DNA of 64,000 nt, taken from the NCBI GenBank assembly GCA_947496175.1, contig CANMBU010000001.1, positions 992,001-1,056,000 on the forward strand. Reading direction: 5' to 3'. Below are positions 34,592 to 43,110 of this stretch, in pieces (position 1 is the stretch's first letter; each line of letters starts with the position of its first letter). The position numbers and the translations under genes are program-made. Source of the stretch: an uncultured Roseovarius sp. Its GTDB lineage: Bacteria > Pseudomonadota > Alphaproteobacteria > Rhodobacterales > Rhodobacteraceae. The notes under the pieces were generated by a model. The model made no database searches and was not told the origin of the DNA. It saw nothing but the letters and a program-made list of their open reading frames with translations.

Positions 34592-36211
34592 TCAGGCCTC
34601 GGCCTCCTCTTTGACGGCTTCTTCGCCATCTTCGGCGGCCTCCGCCTCGAGATCAGCAGGGTCAACCCAACCCAACATCACACGCGCGGTCATGACAAGA
34701 TCCTGTGCTTCTTCAAGAGACAAATCAAACGGTTCCAACAGACCGTCATCCTTGATCCGTTCTCCATCGACTGTCGTCCAGCCGCCTGCCAGTTCCCAGT
34801 CTGCGCAGGTTGCGAAATCTTCGAGCGTTTTCACGCCGTCCTCGGCCAGAGCCACTACCATTTGGGGTGTCAGGCCTTCGAATTCAATAAGGCTATCCTC
34901 AGCTCCCAAACTGCGCGCTTTTTCAAGAGCTTCGCGTGCCTGCGCCTCTAGGATATCGCGAGCCCGGGCTTGCAGCTCTTGAGCTGTATCTTCGTCCACA
35001 CCATCAATCACCAACAGTTCATCAAGCTCGACATAGGCAACTTCTTCGAGATTCGTGAATCCTTCCGACACCAGAAGCTGCGCAAAGAACTCGTCCAGAT
35101 CGAGCGTCTCCATAAAGAGCTTGGTGCGTTCTTCAAACTCTTTCTGACGGCGTTCGCTGTCTTCGGCTTCTGTCATGATATCAATATCAAGATTGGTCAG
35201 CTGGCTTGCCAGCCGAACGTTCTGACCACGACGCCCAATCGCCAGTGACAACTGATCTTCCGGCACCACAACTTCGATCCGCTCGGCCTCTTCATCAAGA
35301 ACCACCTTGCTCACCTCAGCAGGCTGCAACGCGTTCACAAGAAAGGTTGGCTGATCTTCGTTCCACGGAATGATGTCGATCTTTTCGCCCTGAAGCTCAT
35401 TCACAACGGCCTGAACCCGGCTGCCGCGCATACCAACACAAGCCCCAACGGGGTCAATCGAGTTGTCATAAGAAATCACAGCAATCTTTGCCCGACTGCC
35501 CGGATCACGCGCAACTGCCTTGATCTCAATGATGCCATCATAGATCTCTGGAACTTCCATCTTGAAAAGTTCTGCCATGAATTCCGGTGCGGTGCGGCTC
35601 AGGAAAATCTGCGGGCCACGGGCCTCGCGGCGTACATCCTTGATGTAGCACCGGATGCGATCATTCGGACGATAGCTTTCACGCCCAATCTTTTCATTCC
35701 GGCGCAGCACAGCTTCGCCCATACCCACATCAACATGCACATTGCCGAACTCTTCGCGCTTGACCTGCGCGTTGATGATCGTGCCAATCCGGTCTTTGAA
35801 TTCTTCATATTGCTTGTCACGCTCAGCTTCACGAACCTTTTGCAGAATCACCTGCTTGGCGCTTTGCGCGGCAATACGGCCCATATCAACCGGAGGAACT
35901 TCCTCAACAAACGTGTCGCCCACCTGGGGGTCTTCTAGATATTGTTTAGCCTGTTCCACGGTGAATTCGGCCTGGTAGTTTTCAAGCTCTTCATCTTCAA
36001 CCACGGTACGCACACGCGTGAACGTCGCTTTGCCTGTCTTACGGTCAATCGAGACGCGAATGTCCATCTCCGCGCCATAGCGGGACTTGGCCGCGCGAGC
36101 GAGACTCTCTTCCATCGCCTCAATCACAAGGCTGGGGTCGATCATCTTCTCCCGCGCCACGGCCTCGGCGGTTTGCAAAAGCTCAAGCTGGTTGGCTGAT
36201 GTAATGGCCAT
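34592..36211 (-). CDS. nusA: Transcription termination/antitermination factor NusA
   Basis: The 539-residue protein has the N-terminal RNA polymerase-binding domain (1-130), an S1 domain (about 135-200), two KH domains (about 230-370, with GACVGMRGSRVQAVVNEL and LAIGRRGQNVRLAS) and two acidic C-terminal repeats, ending in an Ala/Glu-rich tail. It affects pausing, termination and antitermination. It starts three bases from the rimP stop. The conserved order and the leader terminator before rimP allow feedback by NusA on its own operon, as known in E. coli. Confidence 0.97.
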   Translation of the reverse strand: MAITSANQLELLQTAEAVAREKMIDPSLVIEAMEESLARAAKSRYGAEMDIRVSIDRKTGKATFTRVRTVVEDEELENYQAEFTVEQAKQYLEDPQVGDTFVEEVPPVDMGRIAAQSAKQVILQKVREAERDKQYEEFKDRIGTIINAQVKREEFGNVHVDVGMGEAVLRRNEKIGRESYRPNDRIRCYIKDVRREARGPQIFLSRTAPEFMAELFKMEVPEIYDGIIEIKAVARDPGSRAKIAVISYDNSIDPVGACVGMRGSRVQAVVNELQGEKIDIIPWNEDQPTFLVNALQPAEVSKVVLDEEAERIEVVVPEDQLSLAIGRRGQNVRLASQLTNLDIDIMTEAEDSERRQKEFEERTKLFMETLDLDEFFAQLLVSEGFTNLEEVAYVELDELLVIDGVDEDTAQELQARARDILEAQAREALEKARSLGAEDSLIEFEGLTPQMVVALAEDGVKTLEDFATCADWELAGGWTTVDGERIKDDGLLEPFDLSLEEAQDLVMTARVMLGWVDPADLEAEAAEDGEEAVKEEAEA

Positions 36212-36214
36212 TTC

Positions 36215-36787
36215 TTAGTCCTCCTCAGACCCTTCGGTCTCGATCTCGTCAAAACTATCTTCGTCAATCAGACCCGCATCCTTGCGTGCCTTTAGCATGT
36301 CCTTGATAAGCTCATCGGTCAGCACAAGCTTGGCATCCACCAGCCAGTCGAACTTGAGCCCCACAGTGCCTTCATCCAAGTTGATAAGCACTTCATCTTC
36401 TTCTGTACCGGCCAACATGCCCTTGAACCGTTTACGCCCATCAATCAGCTCAGCCGTCTCTAACTTGGCCTCATAGCCTTCAAATTCGTCAAAATCCTTC
36501 AACCGTGTAAGCGGCCGGTCAATACCAGGGCTGGACACTTCCAGCGTGTAGGCATCTGTGATCGGATCCTCAACATCCAGAACCGCGCTCACCGCATTTG
36601 AGATGTTGGCGCACTCATCCACCTCGATCCCGCCGGTTGGCCGTTCGGCCATAATCTGCAACGTGGCCGTCTTGCCCCCCATCAACCGCACGCGCACAAG
36701 CTCAAACCCCATATCCTCAATGACAGGGGTGATGATCTCGGCCATCCGGCGATCAATCGCAGCTTTGGCAATCAGGTCGTTGCTCAT
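36215..36787 (-). CDS. rimP: Ribosome maturation factor RimP
   Basis: The 190-residue protein is the 30S subunit maturation factor (YhbC/DUF150). The N-terminal alpha/beta domain spans about 1-85 ([20 protein letters not shown]) and the SH3-like C-terminal domain about 90-165 ([18 protein letters not shown] is the family signature). ATG at 36787 is preferred; an in-frame GTG five codons upstream touches the leader terminator. It is the first gene of the rimP-nusA-ylxR-infB operon. Confidence 0.93.
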   Translation of the reverse strand: MSNDLIAKAAIDRRMAEIITPVIEDMGFELVRVRLMGGKTATLQIMAERPTGGIEVDECANISNAVSAVLDVEDPITDAYTLEVSSPGIDRPLTRLKDFDEFEGYEAKLETAELIDGRKRFKGMLAGTEEDEVLINLDEGTVGLKFDWLVDAKLVLTDELIKDMLKARKDAGLIDEDSFDEIETEGSEED

Positions 36788-36803
36788 GAATCTTTCAAGC
36801 ACA

Positions 36804-36827
36804 AAAAAACGGGCGCGCGGCCCGTTG
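36804..36827 (-). terminator. Rho-independent terminator just before rimP
   Basis: Minus strand: AACGGGC-CGCGC-GCCCGTT, a perfect seven-base stem with five-base loop, then TTTTTTT ending 17 bases before the rimP ATG. It is the strongest intrinsic terminator in the window. It could end pip transcripts or act as an attenuator for rimP-nusA-infB. Confidence 0.9.
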
Positions 36828-36898
36828 ATATTTCCCGGTGGAGCCTTCGGTGTGGACCCGAACGCGCCGCTGTTGAGGGGGATATACGCCTGCGCAGG
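36804..36898 (-). ncRNA. Possible rimP leader (attenuator)
   Basis: The approximate region upstream of rimP holds, in transcript order, a palindromic CCTGCGCAGG (36889-36898), a hairpin TTCGG/CCGAA (36846-36862), a GGCGCG segment (36862-36869 region) that could pair with CGCGCC in the terminator stem, and the terminator itself. A rimP-leader attenuator was predicted in alphaproteobacteria by Naville and Gautheret and is listed in Rfam as I recall. The match here is by position and layout; boundaries are my estimate. Confidence 0.5.
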
Positions 36899-36966
36899 TG
36901 AGTCTGCAAGGGAATGTTTAAGCCACTCAGCAAGAGACCGCTAAATCACTCAACCCTGTCAAAAGC

Positions 36967-37010
36967 ACCGACGTAATACCGACGCGATACCGATGTAATA
37001 CCGACATTGG
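36967..37010 (-). repeat. Four-unit 11-base tandem repeat after the pip-like gene (copy B)
   Basis: Plus-strand units are ACCGACGTAAT, ACCGACGCGAT, ACCGATGTAAT and ACCGACATTGG. Three bases differ in kind from copy A at 317-360, but the number of units, the GC dinucleotide before the first, and the TTGG ending of the last are the same. It lies ten bases beyond the stop codon of the minus-strand gene at 37021-37995, again in the same orientation relative to that gene. Confidence 0.85.
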
Positions 37011-37020
37011 AATTCAGCGC

Positions 37021-37995
37021 TCAAACGCGTGCCGCGAGACGGTCCATGATTTTAACAAGCTCGGCACTAATGCCTGGCTCTGACAGAGCATGGCCCGCCA
37101 CGGGAATAAGCCTGAGATCAACCTTTGGCCATAGCTTGGACAGCCGATACGCCGCATCAGGCGGGCAGATCATGTCGTAACGCCCTTGCACGATAACACC
37201 TGGAATATGCGCGATTTTACCCATGTTTTCATAGATATAACCGTCCTGCCCGAGAAAGCCGGCATTCATGAAGTAATGATTTTCCAGCCGCGCAAAGGCC
37301 CGTGCATAGTCCGCTGGGCTATCCCCGCCTTGGCCGTTTGAATGAACTGTCGCCAATGCGTTTTCCCATGAGCTCCACGCCTTGGCATATCGAACTTCCT
37401 CAGCGCGCTCGCCCGAGAACAACCGCCGATTATACGCTGCAATGATATCGCCACGTTCCGCCTCGGGTATAAGCCCTTGGAATCGCTCCCAGGTTTCTGG
37501 CCAAAACTTTCCGGCACCGCCCCCATAAAACCAGTCCAGCTCTGCTCTGGTCATGGTGAAAACGCCGCGCAAAACAAGATGCCGCACGCATTGCGGATGG
37601 CTCTGCGCATAGATAAGCGCCAGCGTCGCCCCCCAGCTCCCACCGAAGACAGCCCAGTCCTCTATTTCAAGTGTCGCTCGTATTTTTTCGATGTCAGCAA
37701 CCAGGTGCCAGGTGGTGTTATCCTCAACGCTGGCATGCGGCTTGGAACGCCCGCAACCCCTTTGATCAAAAAGGATAATTCTGTATTTCCGCGGATCAAA
37801 GTACCGCCGCATTGCAGGGCTGCACCCGCCACCCGGTCCACCGTGAAGCACGATGACAGGCAACCCTTTTTCATTGCCCGATTGCTCAACATAAACGGAA
37901 TGCCCATCCCCTACATCCAGCATTCGCCGGTCGAAAGGCTCGATCGCCGGGTATAGAAACTGCGCTGCGCTCTTTTGGCCAGAGAATTTGTCCAT
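37021..37995 (-). CDS. pip: Proline iminopeptidase (prolyl aminopeptidase)
   Basis: The 324-residue alpha/beta hydrolase of peptidase family S33 removes N-terminal proline from peptides. Visible are the oxyanion motif [19 protein letters not shown], the nucleophile elbow [10 protein letters not shown] and the late VAGHALSEP with the catalytic histidine. The acid is in [14 protein letters not shown] at 37995 has AGGA five bases before; ATG at 38001 is close. It is divergent from ubiG with about 50 bases between starts. The stop is followed by the 11-base repeat array and then the rimP leader region. Confidence 0.93.
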   Translation of the reverse strand: MDKFSGQKSAAQFLYPAIEPFDRRMLDVGDGHSVYVEQSGNEKGLPVIVLHGGPGGGCSPAMRRYFDPRKYRIILFDQRGCGRSKPHASVEDNTTWHLVADIEKIRATLEIEDWAVFGGSWGATLALIYAQSHPQCVRHLVLRGVFTMTRAELDWFYGGGAGKFWPETWERFQGLIPEAERGDIIAAYNRRLFSGERAEEVRYAKAWSSWENALATVHSNGQGGDSPADYARAFARLENHYFMNAGFLGQDGYIYENMGKIAHIPGVIVQGRYDMICPPDAAYRLSKLWPKVDLRLIPVAGHALSEPGISAELVKIMDRLAARV

Positions 37996-38044
37996 AACCA
38001 TCCTATATAGAGTGGTGATTCCAAATGAGCACATGGAGAGCAGA

Positions 38045-38791
38045 ATGCAAGCCGCTCAAACAACGATTGATGATGCAGAGATCGCAAAATTCGAAGCAAT
38101 GGCTGCTGAATGGTGGGACCCAAACGGCAAGTTCAAGCCGCTGCATATGCTCAATCCATGTCGGCTTGGTTACATCACCAGCCAGATTGCTGCAGAATTT
38201 GATCGTGATTTGACATCAAGGGCCGCATTTGAAGGTCTGCGTATTCTCGACATTGGCTGTGGCGGCGGATTGCTCTCGGAGCCCATGGCGCGTCTCGGGG
38301 CAACGGTTGTCGGCGCTGATGCCGCCCCACGCAACATACCAGTGGCACAGATTCACGCAGAACAATCAGGGCTGCAGATTGATTACCGACACACAACGGC
38401 AGAGGCTATGGCAGCGGATGGCGAGCAGTTTGATGTTGTCCTGAATATGGAAGTCGTCGAACACGTGGCCGATCCACTGACCTATCTGACTGCCTGTCAA
38501 AAGCTTTTGCGCCCCGGCGGGCTTCACATCTGTTCGACAATCAATCGCAACGCCAAGAGCTATGCCATGGCGATTATCGGAGCCGAGTATGTGATGCGCT
38601 GGCTACCCAAAGGCACGCATGAATGGGGTAAGTTCATCACGCCTGATGAGCTTTATCAGCTCATGTCCGAGGCGGGCCTCAAACCTGTCGATAAAAAGGG
38701 ATTTGTGTTCAACCCGATTGGCTGGTCATGGTCTCTGTCGAACAGAGACCTGAGCGTTAACTACGTTACAGCCAGTTTGAAGCCGAAATAG
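38045..38791 (+). CDS. ubiG: Ubiquinone biosynthesis O-methyltransferase
   Basis: The 248-residue SAM-dependent enzyme carries out both O-methylations in ubiquinone synthesis. The SAM site reads [20 protein letters not shown] (about residues 62-81); EVVEHVADP and the C-terminal [19 protein letters not shown] are family marks. ATG at 38045 starts the conserved part, with GGAGAG upstream; longer in-frame starts overlap the divergent pip promoter region. It converges on the marR-type gene with three bases between stops. Confidence 0.94.
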   Translation: MQAAQTTIDDAEIAKFEAMAAEWWDPNGKFKPLHMLNPCRLGYITSQIAAEFDRDLTSRAAFEGLRILDIGCGGGLLSEPMARLGATVVGADAAPRNIPVAQIHAEQSGLQIDYRHTTAEAMAADGEQFDVVLNMEVVEHVADPLTYLTACQKLLRPGGLHICSTINRNAKSYAMAIIGAEYVMRWLPKGTHEWGKFITPDELYQLMSEAGLKPVDKKGFVFNPIGWSWSLSNRDLSVNYVTASLKPK

Positions 38792-38794
38792 ACT

Positions 38795-39241
38795 CTAGTT
38801 TTCAGATTCAAGTTTGATCCGCAGATCTCTGAGCACTGGGAGAGTCGCGCGAAACTTGTCCTCCCCAAGATCTTCTAAAACTTGAGTTATTATTGGCATG
38901 ATCGCAGACAGTGCCGCTTCACAAGCGCGCTGCCCGGCCGGGCTGATGGCGATCTGTTTGCGCCGTGCATCATCCCAATCGGGACGTACGTGGATATATC
39001 CAGCCCATTCAAGTTTGTTGAGCGTATTGGTCATAGCGCCACGGGTGACATGAAAGCTCTTGGCCAGTTGAGCCGGTGTGCGTTCTTCTCCGGATCGCGC
39101 CAAATGGTTCAGGACAGAGAAATGCGAGATCTCCATACCTTTGGGCAAAACACGGCTGAGACGGCTTCGAATCAACTGCTCTGCCGTTAGAATCTCACTA
39201 AAGAAAGTCACAGCCAAAGACTGCGTCGGATTTTCATTCAT
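38795..39241 (-). CDS. MarR-family transcriptional regulator
   Basis: The 148-residue protein is a winged-helix regulator of the MarR type: helices with FSVLNHLARSGEERTPAQLA (about 41-60), recognition helix HVTRGAMTNTLNKLEWAGY (about 64-82) and the wing DDARRKQIAISPAG. MarR proteins act as dimers and often sense phenolics or oxidants. The ATG overlaps the stop of the nitrilase-family gene by four bases, so it is the last gene of comF-grxC-nit-marR. It may control its own operon, but no operator is evident. Confidence 0.92.
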   Translation of the reverse strand: MNENPTQSLAVTFFSEILTAEQLIRSRLSRVLPKGMEISHFSVLNHLARSGEERTPAQLAKSFHVTRGAMTNTLNKLEWAGYIHVRPDWDDARRKQIAISPAGQRACEAALSAIMPIITQVLEDLGEDKFRATLPVLRDLRIKLESEN

Positions 39242-40071
39242 TTGGGCCCAGAAATTTGGGTTTCACAGGTCAACGACGGAATGCGCTTTCGCGCTTTAGA
39301 CACCGCTGTTTTGTCAATTTCAACCTGTACCACACCAACGTCTGTTCCGGCATCTGCCAATACGTCGCCCCATGGCCCCACGACCATGGAATGCCCATAC
39401 GTTTTGCGCGACTGACCAGCGGTCGATTTGTGATCGCCCGTCTGAGCAGGCGCGAGTACATAACACCCTGTTTCAATGGCCCTTGCGCGCAAAAGCATTT
39501 CCCAATGCGCTCTACCTGTTACGGGCGAAAAGGCGGACGGAATTGTTAGAAAATCAGCCCCGGCATGAGCAAGTTGGCGATAGAGCGATGGAAACCGCAA
39601 ATCATAGCATACGGTCATGCCGACCCGTCCAAACGGTGTATCGCAGGTCACTCCACGATCTCCCGGGCGGTAGCCTGCGGACTCGCAATATGTTTCGGTT
39701 TCCGAAACCTTCACATCGAACATGTGAATTTTATCATATTTCGCGCAAACACGCCCATCAGGAGAAATCAGAAAGGACCGGTTGGCAAATCGTCCATCTT
39801 TTTCGTTGGTCTTCAGCGCAAGCGACCCAATCAAAAGCCAAATCCTCAACTCTGAGGCCTGCTGGCGCAATGCCATCAAAGTCATGTCTTCGCTTTCAGT
39901 GGCCAGAAAGGTTTTCTGATGTGCGCGACTTGTCGAAACACAGTTTGTGACCTCCGGGGTCAACACAAACTGCGCCCCATCTGAAGCGGCTTTGGATATC
40001 AATTCTTGCGTTTGAACAAGGTTGTCTTGCGGATTGTCACTGCTGCAAAGTTGAAGCAGCGCAGTCTTCAT
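39238..40071 (-). CDS. Nitrilase-superfamily amidohydrolase (Nit1-like)
   Basis: The 277-residue carbon-nitrogen hydrolase has the Glu-Lys-Cys triad: E in LTPEVTN near residue 41, K in CAKYDKIHMF near 114, and C in VGMTVCYDLRFPSLYR near 153. It resembles the Nit1 branch, known to hydrolyse deaminated glutathione. It is coupled by ATGA overlaps to a glutaredoxin gene upstream and a MarR gene downstream, which supports a glutathione-related substrate. Omega-amidase activity is the main alternative. Confidence 0.87.
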   Translation of the reverse strand: MKTALLQLCSSDNPQDNLVQTQELISKAASDGAQFVLTPEVTNCVSTSRAHQKTFLATESEDMTLMALRQQASELRIWLLIGSLALKTNEKDGRFANRSFLISPDGRVCAKYDKIHMFDVKVSETETYCESAGYRPGDRGVTCDTPFGRVGMTVCYDLRFPSLYRQLAHAGADFLTIPSAFSPVTGRAHWEMLLRARAIETGCYVLAPAQTGDHKSTAGQSRKTYGHSMVVGPWGDVLADAGTDVGVVQVEIDKTAVSKARKRIPSLTCETQISGPK

Positions 40072-40325
40072 GCCGCCAGAAGTGAGTCGAGTTTCCCCGC
40101 GCGATCAAGAGCATAGAGGTCGTCGCATCCGCCGACATGTGTCCCACCAATGAAGATCTGCGGCACAGTGCGGCCGCCATTCGCACGCTGGATCATTTCC
40201 GCTTTCCGGTCTGGGTTTTTCAGAACGTCAACTTCCGAAAAGCTTGCACCTTTCTGGGTAAGCAGGCGTTTAGCCGCATGACAAAAGCCACAGAGAGGGG
40301 ATGTATAGATTTCGACAGTTTTCAT
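40068..40325 (-). CDS. grxC: Glutaredoxin, GrxC type, with CGFC active site
   Basis: The 85-residue protein has the glutaredoxin fold with active site C12-G-F-C15 in SPLCGFCHAAKRLL, and the glutathione-binding TVPQIFIGG and GGCDDLYAL. Most dithiol glutaredoxins have CPYC; CGFC is intermediate between these and the monothiol CGFS group. It reduces disulfides with glutathione. ATG at 40325 is taken; a GTG three codons upstream is possible. The end overlaps the nitrilase start by four bases; comF lies 32 bases upstream. Confidence 0.92.
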   Translation of the reverse strand: MKTVEIYTSPLCGFCHAAKRLLTQKGASFSEVDVLKNPDRKAEMIQRANGGRTVPQIFIGGTHVGGCDDLYALDRAGKLDSLLAA

Positions 40326-40357
40326 ATCGCGCACTCATTCGTGTTTCGACTGCGTAC

Positions 40358-41089
40358 TTAGATGTCTGGCGCCACGCGCGCCAGTACCAACACGAAAATT
40401 TCATCAGCGCCGGCGCTCAAACATGTTTGAGCACAAGCGGAAAGTGTCGCGCCCGATGTCATGACATCGTCAACCAACAGCACCTTGGCACCTTTCAAAA
40501 TCGAGCATTTCTTCGGGTGAGGTGAAATCGCACTATCCAGCGCCTGGAAACGCTCTTCAAAACCCAAACCATCCAAGACCGGCGTTCTGCGGCCTCTGAT
40601 CAGAGCATCCGGACAGAACTCGCAATCATAAGATTGCGCAACACCCTGAGCCATCAGAGCGGATTGGTTGTATTTGCGCTTCAGCATCCGCGACCAGTGC
40701 AACGGCACGGGCACAACCACGGTCGAAGGCTCTACCAATGGCGATGCGGCCTGAATCAACCAACTTCGGACAAGATGAACAACGTCATGCCTATCACCAT
40801 GTTTCAGGGCAAGCACGAGACGTCTTGCGTTATCCTTGTAAACAAGTGCTGCACGCCCCTTGCTCCAAGGTCGAGCGGTCGTCAAACACTTGTCGCAGTG
40901 AGCGATAGTGGCATCTTCGTCTCCTGGCAAAGGCACACCGCATAGGTCACAAACCAGCCCTGAAATCAACGGGGTCTCGCGCCAGCACCCACCACACAGG
41001 CCAAAATCACTGTCGACAAGGTCTCCGCACAAAAGACAGCGTGGTGGATAAACTATCCGAAGTGCGGTTTGTACTGCGGTTGAGATCAC
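40358..41089 (-). CDS. comF: ComF-family amidophosphoribosyltransferase-like protein
   Basis: The 243-residue protein has an N-terminal zinc-finger-like region (CLLCGDLV, then GLCGGCW, CDLCGVPL and CDKC) and a C-terminal PRTase-type domain with VLLVDDVMTSGATLSACA. ComF serves DNA uptake in naturally competent bacteria, though most carriers have no proven competence. GTG at 41089 is chosen because AAAGGA precedes it; a longer frame would overlap the divergent methyltransferase gene. Its start is only 14 bases from that gene's start. Confidence 0.87.
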   Translation of the reverse strand: MISTAVQTALRIVYPPRCLLCGDLVDSDFGLCGGCWRETPLISGLVCDLCGVPLPGDEDATIAHCDKCLTTARPWSKGRAALVYKDNARRLVLALKHGDRHDVVHLVRSWLIQAASPLVEPSTVVVPVPLHWSRMLKRKYNQSALMAQGVAQSYDCEFCPDALIRGRRTPVLDGLGFEERFQALDSAISPHPKKCSILKGAKVLLVDDVMTSGATLSACAQTCLSAGADEIFVLVLARVAPDI

Positions 41090-41103
41090 CCTATTGTCCT
41101 TTA

Positions 41104-41919
41104 ATGACGCGAATTCTGACGGATCCAATCGCCCTTGAGCGCAACCGCACGCGGGCCGGTAAGAACATGGCAACGTTTCTTCACGAAGCGGCCGCCGATG
41201 AGATCAAGGATCGTCTGCAACTCGTAAACAAAGCCTTTACAGAGCCTGCAATCGTCAGCAGCTACCCCAAAATTTGGGCAAATGTGTTGAACCCGAGTTT
41301 GCAGGTTCCCCCGGCAGATACGCTGAGTTTGAAAGAAGGCGCTCATAACTTAGTCATCCACGCCATGTCACTACACTGGGCCAACGACCCTGTGGGACAA
41401 TTGATACAAGCCCGGCGCGCCCTTAAGCCTGATGGGCTTTTTCTAGCTGTTTTTTTCGGCGGCAGGACACTTCACGAGTTACGCAGCTCATTGGCCCAAG
41501 CAGAAGCTGAGATCACTGGTGGTTTAGCACCGCGTGTCGTTCCTATGGGTGATATTCGTGATCTCGGGGCGCTGTTGCAACGTGGAGGATTTGCACTGCC
41601 TGTTGCGGATATCGTGCCTCTGATCGTAAGCTATGCAACCCCCTATGACTTGATGCGCGATCTACGGGCCATGGGCGAGGCGAACGCAATGAACGAGCGA
41701 TTGCGGCATTTCAGTCGCCGTGACGTGTTTTTTAGGACAAATGAGATCTATTCGGACACGTTTTCTACCGAAAATGGGCGTGTGCAAGCAACGTTTGAAT
41801 TGATAGTGCTTACTGGCTGGGCCCCCGATCCGGGACAACCGCAAGCCCTTCGTCCCGGGTCCGCGACGTCTCGTCTCGCTGACGCTCTGGGCACAAACGA
41901 ATTTCCGCTCAAAGATTGA
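41104..41919 (+). CDS. SAM-dependent methyltransferase, NDUFAF5/BioC-like
   Basis: The 271-residue protein begins MTRILTDPIALERNRTRA and has the pattern of the BioC-related group that includes the complex I assembly factor NDUFAF5 (NLVIHAMSLHWANDPVGQLI and RALKPDGLFLAVFFGGRTLHEL). The first SAM-binding loop normally reads with a Gly-rich motif; here that segment is replaced by a non-glycine stretch (SSYPKIWANVLNP), so methyl transfer is uncertain. NDUFAF5 hydroxylates an arginine rather than methylating. ATG at 41104 is taken; a longer frame overlaps comF. hemH follows after about 60 bases. Confidence 0.75.
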   Translation: MTRILTDPIALERNRTRAGKNMATFLHEAAADEIKDRLQLVNKAFTEPAIVSSYPKIWANVLNPSLQVPPADTLSLKEGAHNLVIHAMSLHWANDPVGQLIQARRALKPDGLFLAVFFGGRTLHELRSSLAQAEAEITGGLAPRVVPMGDIRDLGALLQRGGFALPVADIVPLIVSYATPYDLMRDLRAMGEANAMNERLRHFSRRDVFFRTNEIYSDTFSTENGRVQATFELIVLTGWAPDPGQPQALRPGSATSRLADALGTNEFPLKD

Positions 41920-41979
41920 CGCCAAGGCTGAAGCATTTATGTGCAACGTGATCCGCAGATGAAAAAAGACAGGCTTGAG

Positions 41980-43041
41980 ATGTTCGACTCGACCAGCAAG
42001 GCGTCCGCTTGCCCCGCGCACGCGCCCAGCGACCACCCTGCCGTACCCAAGGCGAAAACGGGTGTGCTCTTGGCGAATCTCGGCACACCAGATCACTATA
42101 CCTATTGGCCTATGCGCCGTTATCTGAACGAATTTTTGTCGGACAGGCGGGTGATTGATTACTCACCCTGGCTCTGGCAACCGCTTCTGCAGCTTATCAT
42201 CCTCAGCAAACGCCCTTTCACAAGCGGCGAGGCCTATAAGTCAATATGGAACGAAGACAAAGGCGAAAGCCCATTGATGACGATCACGCGTGATCAGACT
42301 GACAAGCTGTCGAAAGTCTTGCATGACAAGTACGGCGATGACGTCATGATCGATTTCTGCATGCGCTATGGAAATCCGTCGACCAAATCGAAGGTTCGCA
42401 AGCTGGTTGATGCAGGCTGCACTCGGATCGTATTCTTTCCCCTATACCCGCATTATGCGGGTGCGACTTCCGCCACCGCGAATGATCAGTTCTTCCGTGC
42501 TTTGATGGAAGAAACCTGGCAACCCGCCGCACGTGTTGTAGAAGCGTATTTTGAGCATCCGCTTTACATCGAAGCGTTGGCGCAATCCGTAGAGGCTGCC
42601 TATAAAGATGCTGAAAGACGGCCGGAAATCTTGGTTGTTTCGTACCACGGCATGCCACAGCGATACCTCAAGCAGGGTGATCCCTATCATTGCCAGTGCC
42701 AAAAAACGACGCGCCTATTGCGAGAACGTCTTGGCTGGGACGAAACAGAGATAACCACTACATTCCAATCCGTTTTCGGGCCAGAAGAATGGTTGCGCCC
42801 TTACACTGTGGAACATGTGGCCGAACTGGCAGAGCAAGGTAAGAAAAACATTGCCGTCATCGCACCTGCCTTTTCATCGGACTGCATCGAGACGCTTGAA
42901 GAAATCAACGAAGAGATCAAAGAAAGCTTTGAAGAGGCTGGCGGTGAGGAGTTTTTGTACATTCCATGCCTGAACGACAATGATGCCCACATCGCTGCAC
43001 TGGCTGATATCATTGATCAAAACTTGGGCGGTTGGACCTGA
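41980..43041 (+). CDS. hemH: Ferrochelatase
   Basis: The 353-residue enzyme inserts Fe(II) into protoporphyrin IX, the last step of heme b synthesis. Family marks are VLLANLGTPD near the start, RVIDYSPWLWQPLL, the metal-binding histidine in FFPLYPHYAGATSA and VVSYHGMPQRYL, and the acidic EEINEEIKESFEEAGG near the end. Three starts are possible (GTG 41941, ATG 41959, ATG 41980); the last is used since GACAGG precedes it and the N terminus is variable. A bidirectional terminator follows. Confidence 0.93.
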   Translation: MFDSTSKASACPAHAPSDHPAVPKAKTGVLLANLGTPDHYTYWPMRRYLNEFLSDRRVIDYSPWLWQPLLQLIILSKRPFTSGEAYKSIWNEDKGESPLMTITRDQTDKLSKVLHDKYGDDVMIDFCMRYGNPSTKSKVRKLVDAGCTRIVFFPLYPHYAGATSATANDQFFRALMEETWQPAARVVEAYFEHPLYIEALAQSVEAAYKDAERRPEILVVSYHGMPQRYLKQGDPYHCQCQKTTRLLRERLGWDETEITTTFQSVFGPEEWLRPYTVEHVAELAEQGKKNIAVIAPAFSSDCIETLEEINEEIKESFEEAGGEEFLYIPCLNDNDAHIAALADIIDQNLGGWT

Positions 43042-43062
43042 GTTCAACCCGCTAGAAACGAA

Positions 43063-43087
43063 AAAGGCAGCGATCAACGCTGCCTTT
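43063..43087. terminator. Bidirectional Rho-independent terminator
   Basis: AAAGGCAGCG-ATCAA-CGCTGCCTTT is a perfect ten-base stem with a five-base loop. T-runs flank it on both strands (CCTTTCTC on plus, CCTTTTTCGTTT on minus). It ends hemH, 21 bases after its stop, and the convergent 62-residue gene, whose stop lies 24 bases beyond. Confidence 0.9.
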
Positions 43088-43110
43088 CTCAGAACTCTCT
43101 TATCGCCGTA

